A stretch of 64,000 bases of DNA from Vombatus ursinus. Lineage: Eukaryota > Chordata > Mammalia > Diprotodontia > Vombatidae. The notes beneath the pieces are model-generated. The model was not told the origin of the DNA. It saw nothing but the letters and a program-made list of their open reading frames with translations, and did not search any database. The translations under genes were made by a program, and so were the position numbers. The DNA is taken from the NCBI RefSeq assembly GCF_900497805.2, contig NW_020947238.1, positions 1,343,977 through 1,407,976 of the forward strand, given 5' to 3'. Of this stretch, positions 41,756 to 51,859 are shown piece after piece. Numbering within the stretch: the first letter of the stretch is position 1; each line of letters opens with the position of its first letter.

Positions 41756-44460
41756 ATAAACATGGGGAAAAGAGGATGAAGAGAAATAAACAATAATGAT
41801 AATTGTGACTGTGAATGGTATGAACTCACCCGTAAAACAGAAGCAGGCAGCATAGTGGATTAAAAATCACAATTTTACAATATGTTGTTTACAAGACGAA
41901 TATTTGAAGCAGAGACACTCCTAGAATAAAGGTAAGAGGCTGGAGCAAAATCTGTTATGTTTCAGCTGAAGGAAAAAAAAAAGCAGAAATAGCAAGCATG
42001 CTCTCAGACAAAGCAAAAGCAAAAATTGATCTCGTTAAAAGAGATAAGCAAGGAGATTATATTTTGCTAAAAGGTACCATAGACAATAAAGTAATATCAA
42101 TACTAATCATATACACACCAAATGGTATAGCATCCAAATTTTTAAAGGAGAAATTAAATGAGTTACAAGAGGAAACAATTAAATTATATTAATGCAGAAA
42201 CCTTAAGTTTCCCCTCTCTGAACTAGATAAATCTGACTAAAAATAAATAAGAAGGAATTTAAGGAGCTCAATAGAATTTTAGAAAAGTTAGATAGGATAG
42301 ACTTTTGGAGAAAATTTAATGGGAATAGAAAAAAATACACATTTTTTCTCAGCAGTTCATGGAAACTACACACAAAATCTCCATGCACCATGGAACAAAA
42401 CTCACAATGAAATGCAGAAAAGCAGAAATATTAAATACATTCATTTCAGGTCTAATCCAATAAAAATGGATTCAATAGAAGTCTGTGAAAAGATAGATTA
42501 AATTATTTGGAAACCAAATAATCTAATCCCAGAAAACAGTATTAGGTCAAAGAACAAATAGTAGAAGCAGTCAGTAATTTCATTAAAGAGAATGACAACA
42601 AGGAGACAACATAACAAAATTTATGAGATGCAGACAAAGCAGTATTTAAGGGAAAATGTATGTCTCTAAGGGATTACTACAAGAAAAAAATAGAGAAAGA
42701 GCAGATCAATGAATTGGACATGCAACTAAAAAAAAAACCTAGAAAAATGAGAAATTCAAAAAAATCAACACTAAATTGGAAAAAAATGGTTAATTTGATA
42801 TAAAAAAGAAACAAGAAAATGAAATTACCAATATCAAAAATGAAAATATTTCACCAACAGTTAATATGAAACTAAAGTAATAATTCAGAACTATGTTGGC
42901 CAACTATATGCCTACAAATCTGAGAATCTAAGTGAAATGGGTGAATATTTACAGATTAAGAACTCAGATTAAGAAAAGTGGAAAGAGAATACATAAATAA
43001 CTCTCTTAGAAAAAGAAATTGAATAATCAGTAAATGAGCTCCTTCAGAAAAACATCACCTGGATTACATGGATTTACAAGTAAATTCTGAAAAAAAAAGA
43101 AAGGTATTTAAGTACCAATTCATATCAAATAAGAAAAGGTCAAAATATCAAAGAAATATCAATAAAAAATGAAATAAGGCTGCCAAATAGTACTAGATTT
43201 CAAAGTATATTACAAAGCAGTCATCATCAAAAGCATCTTATACTGGCTTAGACATAGATTAGTGAATCAGTAGAATAAATTAGGTACAAAATACACAATA
43301 GTAAATGACCATGGTAATTTAGTGTTTGATGCACCCAAAGATCCAAGATTTTGGGATAAGAACTCAACATTTGACAAAAAATAATTGCTGAGAAAATTGA
43401 TAAATAGTTTGGAAGAATATAGTTACAGGGGAACACCTCACTCCATACTCTGAGATAAAAATGGATAAATGATTTAGACATAAAGGGTGACATCAGAAGT
43501 AAACTATGGGAGCATGGACAAATGTACCTGTCATATTTATGGATAAGAGAAGAATTTATTACTAAAGAAGACAGAGATAGGTCATGTAAAATAAAATGGA
43601 TAATTTTGATTACATGAAAATAAAAATTAAAAAAAGCTTTTGAACAAACAAAACTAATGCAGCCAAAATTAGAAGGAAGAAAGGAAACAGTTAAAAAAAA
43701 TACAGCAACTTTCTTTAATAATGCCCTCATTTCTCAAATATATAGGGAACTGAGTCAAAATTATTAAAAAAATAAGAGCCATTCTCAAATTGGTAAAGTG
43801 TTAAAGTAAATGAAGTTTTCAAAAGAAGAACTCAAAGCTATCAAAGTTACATGAAAAAATGTTCTAAATCAATACTGATTAGAGAAATAAAAATTAAAAC
43901 AACTTTGAAGTACCACTGATTGGCTAGCATGACAGAAAAGGAAAGTGACAAATGTTCGAGGGAATGTAGAAAATATGGGACACTAATGTACTCTTAGTCA
44001 AGATGTAAACTACTCCAATAATTCTTGAGAACAATTTGGCACTCTGTCTAAAAGGCTATAAACTGTACATAACCTTTGACCCAGCAATACCACTATTAGA
44101 TTTATATATCAGAGATAAAATAAAAGGAAAAATGTCTTATTTGTACCAAAAATATTTATAGAGCTCTTTTTGTGATGGCAAAGTATTGGAAATTGAGCAG
44201 CTACCCATCAATTGAGGAACTGCTGATCAAGTTGAGCCATATGGTTGTGATGGAATATGATAGTGGTATAAGAAATAATGAGCAGAATAGTTTCAGGAAA
44301 TTCTGGGAAGATTTATATGAATTCATTCAAAGTGAAATGAGGAGAACCAGGAGAATATTGTTCATAGTAATAGTAATACTGCATGATAATCAGCTGTGAA
44401 AGATTCATCTATTCTCAGCATTAAAATGATTCAAGACAATTCCAAAGGATCCATGATGAA
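40535..44460 (+). mobile_element. L1 with both ORFs represented but large internal deletions
   Basis: The 5' UTR starts at 40535 (GGAATGGAGCCAAGATG). At about 40725 it jumps into ORF1 C-terminal coding (CTGCCCTGATATCCTAG; WIFNEIEDFQ, MKRPELNKKY at 41060-41120). An ORF1-ORF2 spacer with a GA expansion follows. The ORF2 endonuclease (KAKAKIDLVKRDKQGDYILL from 42013) is followed by a linker up to about 43175. There a jump of roughly 1.5 kb relative to L1 removes the reverse-transcriptase core including the YxDD site. Thumb/C-terminal sequence resumes (KVYYKAV-like, then VNDHGNLVFDAPKDPRFWDKNS near 43300-43360). The cysteine-rich end at 43950 lacks its His (MYS). Many stops; dead. Confidence 0.78.
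41661..41752. repeat. (GA)n microsatellite inside the L1 spacer
   Basis: About 90 bp of GA, interrupted twice near its start. It grew from the GAAAGGAGAGAGAG segment normally present in this L1 spacer. The 117-aa poly-Ser/Leu minus frame here is not a gene. Confidence 0.95.
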
Positions 44461-45079
44461 AAATACACCTACCAGATTGACTAAAATGATAGAAGAGGAA
44501 AGTGAGAAATGTTGGAAAGGATATGGAAAAAATTAGGACACTAATTAATTGTTGGTGGAATTGTAAAATGAGCCAACCATTCTGGAGAGCAACCTGGAAT
44601 TATGCCCACAGTTATTAAACTACCTATACACTATGACCCAACAATACCACTACTTGGTCTATTTCTGAAGATAATTAGGGTAAAAGAACCTATGTGTTGT
44701 AAAACATTTAAAGCGGCTCTCTTTCTGGTGGGAAAAACTAGAAATTGCAGAGATGCCCATCAATTGGGGAATGGCTGAACAACGTGTGGTATACAATTGC
44801 GATTGAATATTACTGTGCTATAAGAAATGATGAGTTCAATGATTTTAGAAAGGAAAAAAATCATAGAAAGACTTGCCCAAAATAATGAAGGGTGAAATGA
44901 GCAGAACCTAGAGAACTTTGTGTATAGTAGCAGCAGTATTGTTTTAAGAATGACTTTGAACAAATAAGTTATTTTGTCTATAATAAATATGCAAATTAGT
45001 ATAAAGAACATATGAAGAAAGATGCTATCTGCATTAAAGGAGAGAACTGATAATTAGAAGTATGTATAGAATAATTTTA

Positions 45080-45123
<44 letters not shown>

Positions 45124-45290
45124 CTTATTTGTGTCACTTAGTAGCTGTCTCTATGGTGGGGAGGAAAGAAGATAAAAGGAAATTTACATGATAATTTTGT
45201 TGCATATTTGAAAGGAATGGCAAGTTGTGCATGGTAGATTTGTAGTTTCATATTTTTTATCATACCATGTAATGGAAATGCTTGTTTTAT
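44461..45290 (+). mobile_element. Second L1 3' end in tandem
   Basis: At about 44466 the sequence restarts at an ORF2 C-terminal position already passed by the preceding L1 at about 43910: ACCAGATTGACTAAAATGATAG, GGACACTAATTAATTGTTGG, AGCCAACCATTCTGGAGAGC and ATCAATTGGGGAATGGCTG. It runs to a 3' UTR ending near TGGAAATGCTTGTTTTATTCC (45273-45293). Subfamily and divergence differ from the first copy, so it is either a separate 5'-truncated insertion or a recombination product. Confidence 0.7.
45082..45124. repeat. (CT)n(AT)n microsatellite
   Basis: TCTCTC followed by TATATA, inside the L1 3' UTR. Confidence 0.9.
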
Positions 45291-46635
45291 TCCATATATG
45301 AACACTCCCAAGAAAAAGTTTCACTGGTGTTCTGCACTCTGTGAGATTGAGGATCTTGGGGACCATGCTCCATAGCAATGAAACCAAAGCCACCAATTAA
45401 GCAATCAGAAAGCTACAATAATTGAGTACATGATTATTCCTCTTTTCACACATTCTTTGTTTTCTTCTTCCAGAAGTTGGTGGAATTGATTGTTTGATAA
45501 TCTAACATCTTAAGAAAATAACATCTATAATAGCAACATTATCTGGTGTTTCTTCAACTATGTCCAAATTTGAAAGACTATGTGTATTCCAGGACTGAAA
45601 ATGATGACTGGAAACTTGAAATTTTATTTCTTGAGATAAAATCTGATCTGTGACATGTGGAATCACTACTGACCAACTGTCTGTTTTGTCCTGTGGCATT
45701 TTTGGTGAGAAACATATTTCTTTTCATCCTGTCAGCTGTACAGACTTGGTGATGACTTGGTTTTTCCTTTGATTGTAACTTTTCATCTTCTTTTTAGGGG
45801 GTTGGAGGGAGGTCCCTTCCTAAGTTCAGAAGATTGAGTGGTTTCTCACTTAATGTCAGAACATGGGGAGGTGTTTTAATGGCTAGAGTTTGAAGGCTGT
45901 TAACTGGATAAAGTAATGGTCTGCTCATGTTGAAGATAGACTATCTTCATTATTACCTGTTATAACCATCCTCTTTGGAATTGTACCATTGGACTAGCAT
46001 TTGGGACTCCTTCTTGGAATCTTGTCTCCAACTCAGAAGGTAATAAAGCTACTTTTATTTATCTATTTTTTTCTGGAACCCTCATTCTCTTGATAATCCC
46101 TTTAGTGTATTCCATCTCTTTGTGGATGTGATTCATTTCTGCCGTATCACCTGTGAGAGAAGGAAATTTTGCCCCACTTATCCTTCCTAAAGGAGTGTCA
46201 GTGCTTTATTTTTTGCTCATTTTGGCAATGTATGTGTACCTTTACATAGACTATTCAAACATTACTACCCTGTGGCTCTGTTTATATAATTCCCATACAG
46301 GCTTGATTTCTTTTTTCTTTTGAGCTTTAGAAAAGATCATGAACACTACTTTCCCAGAAAAAAAAAATTTCATCTATGTCTTCCTATGTGCACTATCTGC
46401 TTCTGAGCTTCATACCAAATTATTGAACTTGTTTCAGCTAAGGTGTTCTATACTTGTTGCTCTCTTCAATGAGGGCTTCTTGGGCAGGTTCCCCTGGTAG
46501 GAGACCTCTGGTTGAATACTCTCAGAGGTTGTAGACTAGTCTCATGAAGGCACCAGGGAGAGGCAGTGAAATATAATATGTCCCAGCAATAGCTCTGGAG
46601 AGAGCTGATTGACTTTTAAAGGTGTTATTTATTAA
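45291..46635. other. No gene recognised; possible old LTR-like signals
   Basis: AATAAAGCTACTTTTATT near 46043 is a possible polyadenylation signal after a moderately GC-rich stretch, but no terminal repeats or second copy were found. Otherwise unassigned. Confidence 0.3.
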
Positions 46636-46639
46636 TGAT

Positions 46640-46870
46640 TTTATTCTCTCACTTTTAAAGCCCTTCACAACTTGGTCCCCCTCTACCTTTCCAATCTTCT
46701 TAGATTTGACCATATGATCCAGTTACACTAGCCTTCTTGCTATTCCTCACACATGACACTCCATCTCCTGACTCTGGCTTTTCATATTTTTGCCATGCCT
46801 GGAATGCTTCCCCTCTTCAAATTTTCCTTCTGACTTCTCTGACTTCTTTCAGTATAGAAATTAGCCAAAG
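46640..46870 (+). mobile_element. L2 LINE fragment
   Basis: AAAGCCCTTCACAACTTGG, CTCTACCTTTCCAATCTTC, CTTGCTATTCCTCACACATG, CATGCCTGGAATGCTTCC and CTTCTGACTTCTCTG are in the L2 3'-region order. Confidence 0.7.
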
Positions 46871-47095
46871 ATACAAACCAGATCTTCATTCATTGTTTTG
46901 ATGATTCCTTAGCCATAGGATTAAAAAAAAAAGAATATAGATTAAAATGAAAACTTATGGAAATACGGTCATTAACCCTTTGTCCACATATTCCTGCCCC
47001 CCCCATCTCCCACTAGTTTCTTCCCTTTCAGATTGCTTTCCATTTACACTGTATATATTTTATTTGAATATAAGTATTTGCAAGTTATCTCTCAT
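46871..47095. other. No recognised feature
   Basis: Short AT-rich interval with a C-run at 46998-47005. Confidence 0.35.
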
Positions 47096-47099
47096 TAAA

Positions 47100-47390
47100 A
47101 TGTTGTTTTTCTTCATTTCAGAAAAGGATCAATAACATCACAGTTGATGTCTTAACTTGTGAATGAATTGGATTTAAGTAAAGCAGAGTTGCACAAAGTC
47201 ATCAGCATCATTACTTCTTCCAGAGTCGTCAAAGTCTAGTGGCAAGACAAAGTCAAGGTGAATGGTGATGGCCTGAGATACAGTGGATGATCTTGGTGTC
47301 GTTGATGTCTGATCAAGCTCTAAATACTCCACAATTTCTGCTTCAGCTACCTTCACGGCAATTAGAACAAACCTAATATATGTAAGGTAT
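47100..47390 (-). mobile_element. RTE-type SINE, antisense
   Basis: On the minus strand: AGGCCATCACCATTCACC, TTGCCACTAGACTTTGACG, GATGCTGATGACTTTGTGC, CTTAAATCCAATTCATTCAC and AACTGTGATGTTATTG, ending in a TGAAATGAAGAAAAAC tail. It aligns block by block with the plus copy at 7975-8191. The 60-aa minus frame at 47174-47356 lies inside the SINE and is not a gene. Confidence 0.75.
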
Positions 47391-48215
47391 ATGAGGTAAT
47401 ATTGTTGTTGTGTTGATCAGTTGGCTAATTTTTTTCTTCTCATCTTCCTCTTTTTCATTTTAAAAGGAAATTCTTTGTTTTAAGGGATAGATCTATTGGA
47501 GGAAGGATATGGGGGAAATCTAGATGATGGAAAGTAAAAAATTACAATAAAATATTTTTACAATAATATAAGCTCCTAGATACCAAGGAGTGCCTGATTT
47601 CTGTAGTTTTATCCTCGGTACATAGCATGTTCCTTGTCAAGTAGTTGTGTTTAACTTTTTTCCCCCTTCAATTCATTCATACACTCATTCAACCAACACT
47701 AGAGACCAGTATATGCTGATCTTTAAAGCTGACAATAATACAAATTTAAAGCTGTCTCTGACCATTCCCCTAAAAGAGTTTTTAATACCAATCTTCTCAG
47801 TTTTAGGAGTCTATTTGAAAGCAGTCTCTACTGCACTCACTTATTGATCTTTCTCCTGTAAGTTCTTCTATCCCAAACTCCATCCACATTATTTTCCTAA
47901 GAATGTCTACATTTTTTTTAAGTTTTAGAAAATGTTATGTGAATGAGAGAGACAAAGGATGTGTGTAAATTAGGATCAACCAAAATGAGAGGTTCCTTCA
48001 CACCCCTGAAGTTGTGGTATAGTGAAGAATTCCCACTGATTTCAAAGAGAATTCACTGTATAGATATACTTCACAGGTACACAGAATATGAATGTGCCTA
48101 GAAACATCAAGATACTCAGTTTGGGAAAGCAAAAGTTAGAGGCGATCAACAAGGGAAATCACAAGAATGGAAAAATATTGTGGCCAGTAACAAAATAAAT
48201 TAAGAAGGTGAAATA
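47391..48215. other. No gene; weak L2 3'-end trace
   Basis: 47565-47645 (GATACCAAGGAGTGCCTG, ATAGCATGTTCCTTGTC) may be a decayed L2 terminus. The rest is unassigned. Confidence 0.35.
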
Positions 48216-48217
48216 TG

Positions 48218-48448
48218 TGTTAAGCTTTTCCCCTGTCAGCTGGACTGGAACTAGCATCTAACCTGGGAATGGCCAGAGCCTAACAGAGCAGGCCAGAGGC
48301 AGTTGTGTCAGGGATTAAACAGAAGTTTAATTAATTTCAAAGTGAGGAAAATGTTTACAAGTAGAATTACTACCCCACCCTCTGCAACCTCCCCTCCCCC
48401 CAAAGGAGGGCTTAACATACTGGAGCAAAGGCAGGTCTTATATACATT

Positions 48449-48489
<41 letters not shown>

Positions 48490-49005
48490 GTCTGGACCAC
48501 AACATAATCATTCTTATCAGTTCCCATAGCAGGCTCATGTGTGGACAATGCAAGAGTTCCTGGGTCCTGTGGGAACAGTTCTTAAATTAATTGTCTTAAG
48601 TCTTAAAGGTTGTTGAGCCTTGTGATTATTCAGTGTGGTACAGAACCAGAGTTAGCGTGATAGGAACAGGAATACAGTACCTGGTTTGGTTTGCTTGGCT
48701 GTTACAAGAAACAAGGATTGTGAGCATGTCAGGAGATGTGATAGATGGCTTTGGGCTGCAGCACATTGGCTCTCAGGTCCCTGGGAAACAGGAGGAGCTC
48801 CAACAAATCTAAACAGTTATTGGTTGATATATGAAAATCATAAATCCCTCAGTGAACACTTAGTTTTGGTCAAAGCAATACACTTTGCCAAAGGGTGAGA
48901 TCATCCAGAGTGCAAAGGATTATTGTTATGCCAAGCTCAGGGCACAGCCTGCTTGCTTGGCCTTAGCTCTGGGAAAAAGACTGTCTCTGATTACCTTGAC
49001 GTTCC
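48218..49005 (-). mobile_element. Probable solo LTR fossil
   Basis: Read on the minus strand: a long U3-like region, a TATATAAGACC box near 48440, about 100 bp later an ATTAAAC polyadenylation-type signal near 48330, then about 110 bp ending CTTAACA near 48218. This order and spacing fit a long terminal repeat. The right boundary is soft (48946 or about 49005) and no target duplication was found. No internal region adjoins it. Family unassigned; old. Confidence 0.45.
48449..48487. repeat. (CA)n microsatellite
   Basis: About 18 perfect CA units. Confidence 0.95.
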
Positions 49006-49123
49006 ATAAGAATTTTTTTTTCATCAAATGACTGATTCAGTTGAAATCCACAGAATCCTATGTAGGAGACCACCTTCATTGAATGAGGATCTCTACTAAT
49101 GATTGTATTTTTTTAAACTATTG

Positions 49124-49215
<92 letters not shown>
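49124..49215. repeat. Compound (CT)n(CA)n microsatellite
   Basis: About 60 bp of CT with one TTT interruption, then about 15 CA units. A second repeat of the same build lies at 51773-51857. Confidence 0.95.
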
Positions 49216-49217
<2 letters not shown>

Positions 49218-49790
49218 GACTCCCTAAATTCATAGATTGCTATCAAAGAAAGTAGTTCTTTATAGACTGAGCAAACATATTTTGCAGTTTATTTAGTCTT
49301 TTGGGACTTAGGAGCTGTCTCCAGTTTCCTGTTCTCAAAAGTTCATAATAGTTTTAGATGTTCCTCAATTTTAGCTATGGCTAAAATTGAGTGACACATT
49401 TATATTACACCCTCCTTTTATCTATGAGTCTGTAGAGGCATTTACCCACTTAAGTGTCTGAAATCTTATTCCAGAGAGTCAATAAAAACAATTCATTCTA
49501 GGTAGTGGTTTAAAGTTTGCTCATTAAATGGAATGTAGTATATCAGTTAAGTCTTTTAATCATGTTGGTTTTTACTCTGGGTCTTTGGTCATCATGAGAG
49601 ACAACTGACCCAATTTATTGGTTACTGCTAGCCTAACTAATAAATTTATCATGTTCAGGTCAACTGGCTTATTGCTGAAGTTCCAATGTGACATTGTTTT
49701 ACAAACAGTTCACTGTTAATAGAACAATATCTTGTATTAGAAAAACAAACAAACAAACAAACTGTTTTCAGCATCAGTTTTACTAACTAC
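49216..49790. other. No recognised feature
   Basis: Contains a short local inverted pair (TTTTAGCTATGG / CTAAAATTGAG) near 49370-49390. (AAAC)n at 49741-49762. Confidence 0.35.
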
Positions 49791-49797
49791 AGATATT

Positions 49798-49928
49798 GCA
49801 GTTTCAGTTGAAAGGTCCTGGGTTCAAATCATTCTTCCTAGCTATGTGACAATGGACAACTCATTAACCTCTCTGAGCCTCAGTTTCCTCTTACAGAGAT
49901 AATCATCTCCATGGGACTTATCTAAAAG
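49798..49928 (+). mobile_element. MIR/THER SINE
   Basis: AAAGGTCCTGGGTTCAAATC, CTAGCTATGTGACAATGG, CATTAACCTCTCTGAGCC and TCAGTTTCCTCTTACAG. Confidence 0.75.
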
Positions 49929-51025
49929 AGTGATCTTTTAAACCTAGGCACATCTTCCTTCTGATTGGCAATATTGGACCTCCCCTGGCAAAGGCAAGAT
50001 AATCCCAACTGGTAGACATTTTAATGAAGTAGGTTGAGAATTACCTCACCTCCTTCCAAAAACATCATAATTCTCAAGTGATAAGATTAGTTAGCCACAC
50101 AGCGAAAGTAGGTTGGCCTTCAGGTGTGGCTGATCATGCCCCTCTGTCAATGGAATGCTTATTGCTATCTCTTAAAGATCTAGCTGCCTGTAGCAATCTT
50201 GACTAGGAAAAACAAAAACAACAACAACAACAACAACAACAACAAAAACATCTCAATCAAGTGCTTGCCCTCCGCTTTGGAGACTAAATCATCCTTAATT
50301 TTGAAAAGGAAAAGTGTGGTCAGTAGAATCATCCCCTAGAGAGGGCCTAGTTCAAACCGGTTTTCAGTTTACAGGGTAAAAAGAAGGAGGGTATTGCACA
50401 TTAAACTGGTCAATTAGCAGATGCCCCAGGGGCTAGAAGTAATCATATTCCTCAATCATGCCTTAGTACAGATTGGGAGAGGTCTCCTTTTAGCTAGGCT
50501 AAGAGAGGAGTTTTGACAAAATGGGGAAGGGATAGATTATAGAGTAATATTAATTATCAAATGATACAGTATATTATTAATTTTCCTCAGTATCCTATTC
50601 ATTATGGCAGGTGAACAAAGATACAATTTAATCTTCATCTCATCAAAGGAGATTCAAGAAACTGAACTGTGTGGATAATTTTCCTTAACTCTTTCCCTTC
50701 CAACCTCACTGGTGCACTACTCAATTGGCTATCAAACTCTTTGATATATCTGATAGGGTTCCTCTCCAAATATCTTTCCATCAACACAATTTATATAGAT
50801 GCAATGCCCTGAATTAAATATATTGACATTTTAAGGTCCCTTAGCAAAATAATTATAATAGTAGTAATAATAATAATTTATCTTTTTTTTGCTAAATGGG
50901 TAAAGGGACATTTTTATTGTATTGTTATTGTGGAAAGATCATAAGACTATGAATCAGGGGACCTCTGGGATTTACTAGAAGTGTCATCTTGTGCAAATCA
51001 TCTAGCTTCATTAGATAGATGATAG
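49929..51025. other. No gene; (CAA)n tract at 50218-50246
   Basis: The CAA repeat could be the tail of a decayed RTE-type SINE upstream (50130-50210), but the body does not align clearly. The rest is unassigned. Confidence 0.35.
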
Positions 51026-51029
51026 CTAG

Positions 51030-51195
51030 CTAGCTCTACTACATTTATTAAGTACTTATTATATGCTAGGCACCATGCTATGCACTGGGAAGCCGAGGGA
51101 AAAAACAAACAAACAAACAAAAAACAAGACATTCTTTACACTTAAGGAGCTTCTATCTAATAAGATAACACAGACTATAAAACATACCTATAAAG
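51030..51195 (+). mobile_element. L2/L3-type LINE segment
   Basis: CATTTATTAAGTACTTATTATATGC, TAGGCACCATGCTATGCACTGG, a (CAAA)n expansion, then TTACACTTAAGGAGCTTC match the same old segment as 13856 and 17265. Confidence 0.6.
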
Positions 51196-51299
51196 TTGAG
51201 GAGGGAGAAGAGGGAACCGAAGCAGGGGATTGGCTGCTGAGGAAGTGGAGCAGTTCGGAGCAGGGCATGAAGTGAACATACCTGAGGGGAGGGGAAAAA

Positions 51300-51450
51300 G
51301 AACACATATTTATTAATTCCTTACTATGTGTCAGGCACTATTTTATAGTTTAGGAAACTGAGGTTAAGCGCCTTGCCCAGAGTCACACTGGTAGTAAGTG
51401 TGTGAAATCTGATCAGAACTCCTACCCATTGAGCTATCCATCCCTTCATG
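51300..51450 (-). mobile_element. L2-type terminus joined to an antisense MIR/THER fragment
   Basis: 51305-51345 reads TTATTAATTCCTTACTATG and TGTCAGGCACTA. 51345-51445 reads TTTAGGAAACTGAGGTTAAG, CTTGCCCAGAGTCACACTGG and CTACCCATTGAGCTATCC, an antisense SINE. Confidence 0.65.
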
Positions 51451-51769
51451 AAATTTCTCTCCTTTCAGACATTCACCAATCAGTAGAGCAGGACAGAGAC
51501 ACTGAAGTCTTACTTTTTATTTTCCAAATCCACAAAGTAAAATTAGAGAAAAAAATTATCTTTAATGCTCTTTGTAACTTTAAAATTCTAATATTCCTTA
51601 TTTGCCTAACTAAAAAATATCATTATGTTTCCTTCAAGTCAGGAGGTTATATAGAAGTTGAATATGTGTTGCCTCTATTCACCTTCTTTCTCTCTTTGCC
51701 TCTCTCTGTATCTCTATATCTCCCTATCTCTGGCTGTTAGTCTGTACTCTGTCTTTCTGTCTCTGTCTT

Positions 51770-51772
<3 letters not shown>

Positions 51773-51857
<85 letters not shown>
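51773..51857. repeat. Compound (CT)n(CA)n microsatellite
   Basis: 24 CT units then 18 CA units, preceded by CTGT/CTTT imperfect units from 51670. The 78-aa and 112-aa plus frames across it are artefacts. Confidence 0.95.

Positions 51858-51859
<2 letters not shown>

Noticed and set aside
41500-41853. 117-aa Ser/Leu-rich minus frame
   Set aside because: Translation of the GA microsatellite in the L1 spacer.
43248-43730. 160-aa minus-strand frame
   Set aside because: Antisense shadow of L1 ORF2 C-terminal coding on the plus strand.
46035-46060. AATAAAGC as the end of a gene or LTR
   Set aside because: No second LTR, TATA or coding sequence accompanies it; such hexamers are frequent by chance in AT-rich DNA.
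47174-47356. 60-aa acidic minus frame that looks protein-like (LDFVLPLDFDDSGRSNDADD)
   Set aside because: The same sequence occurs as an interspersed RTE-type SINE at 7975-8191, so it is repeat DNA.
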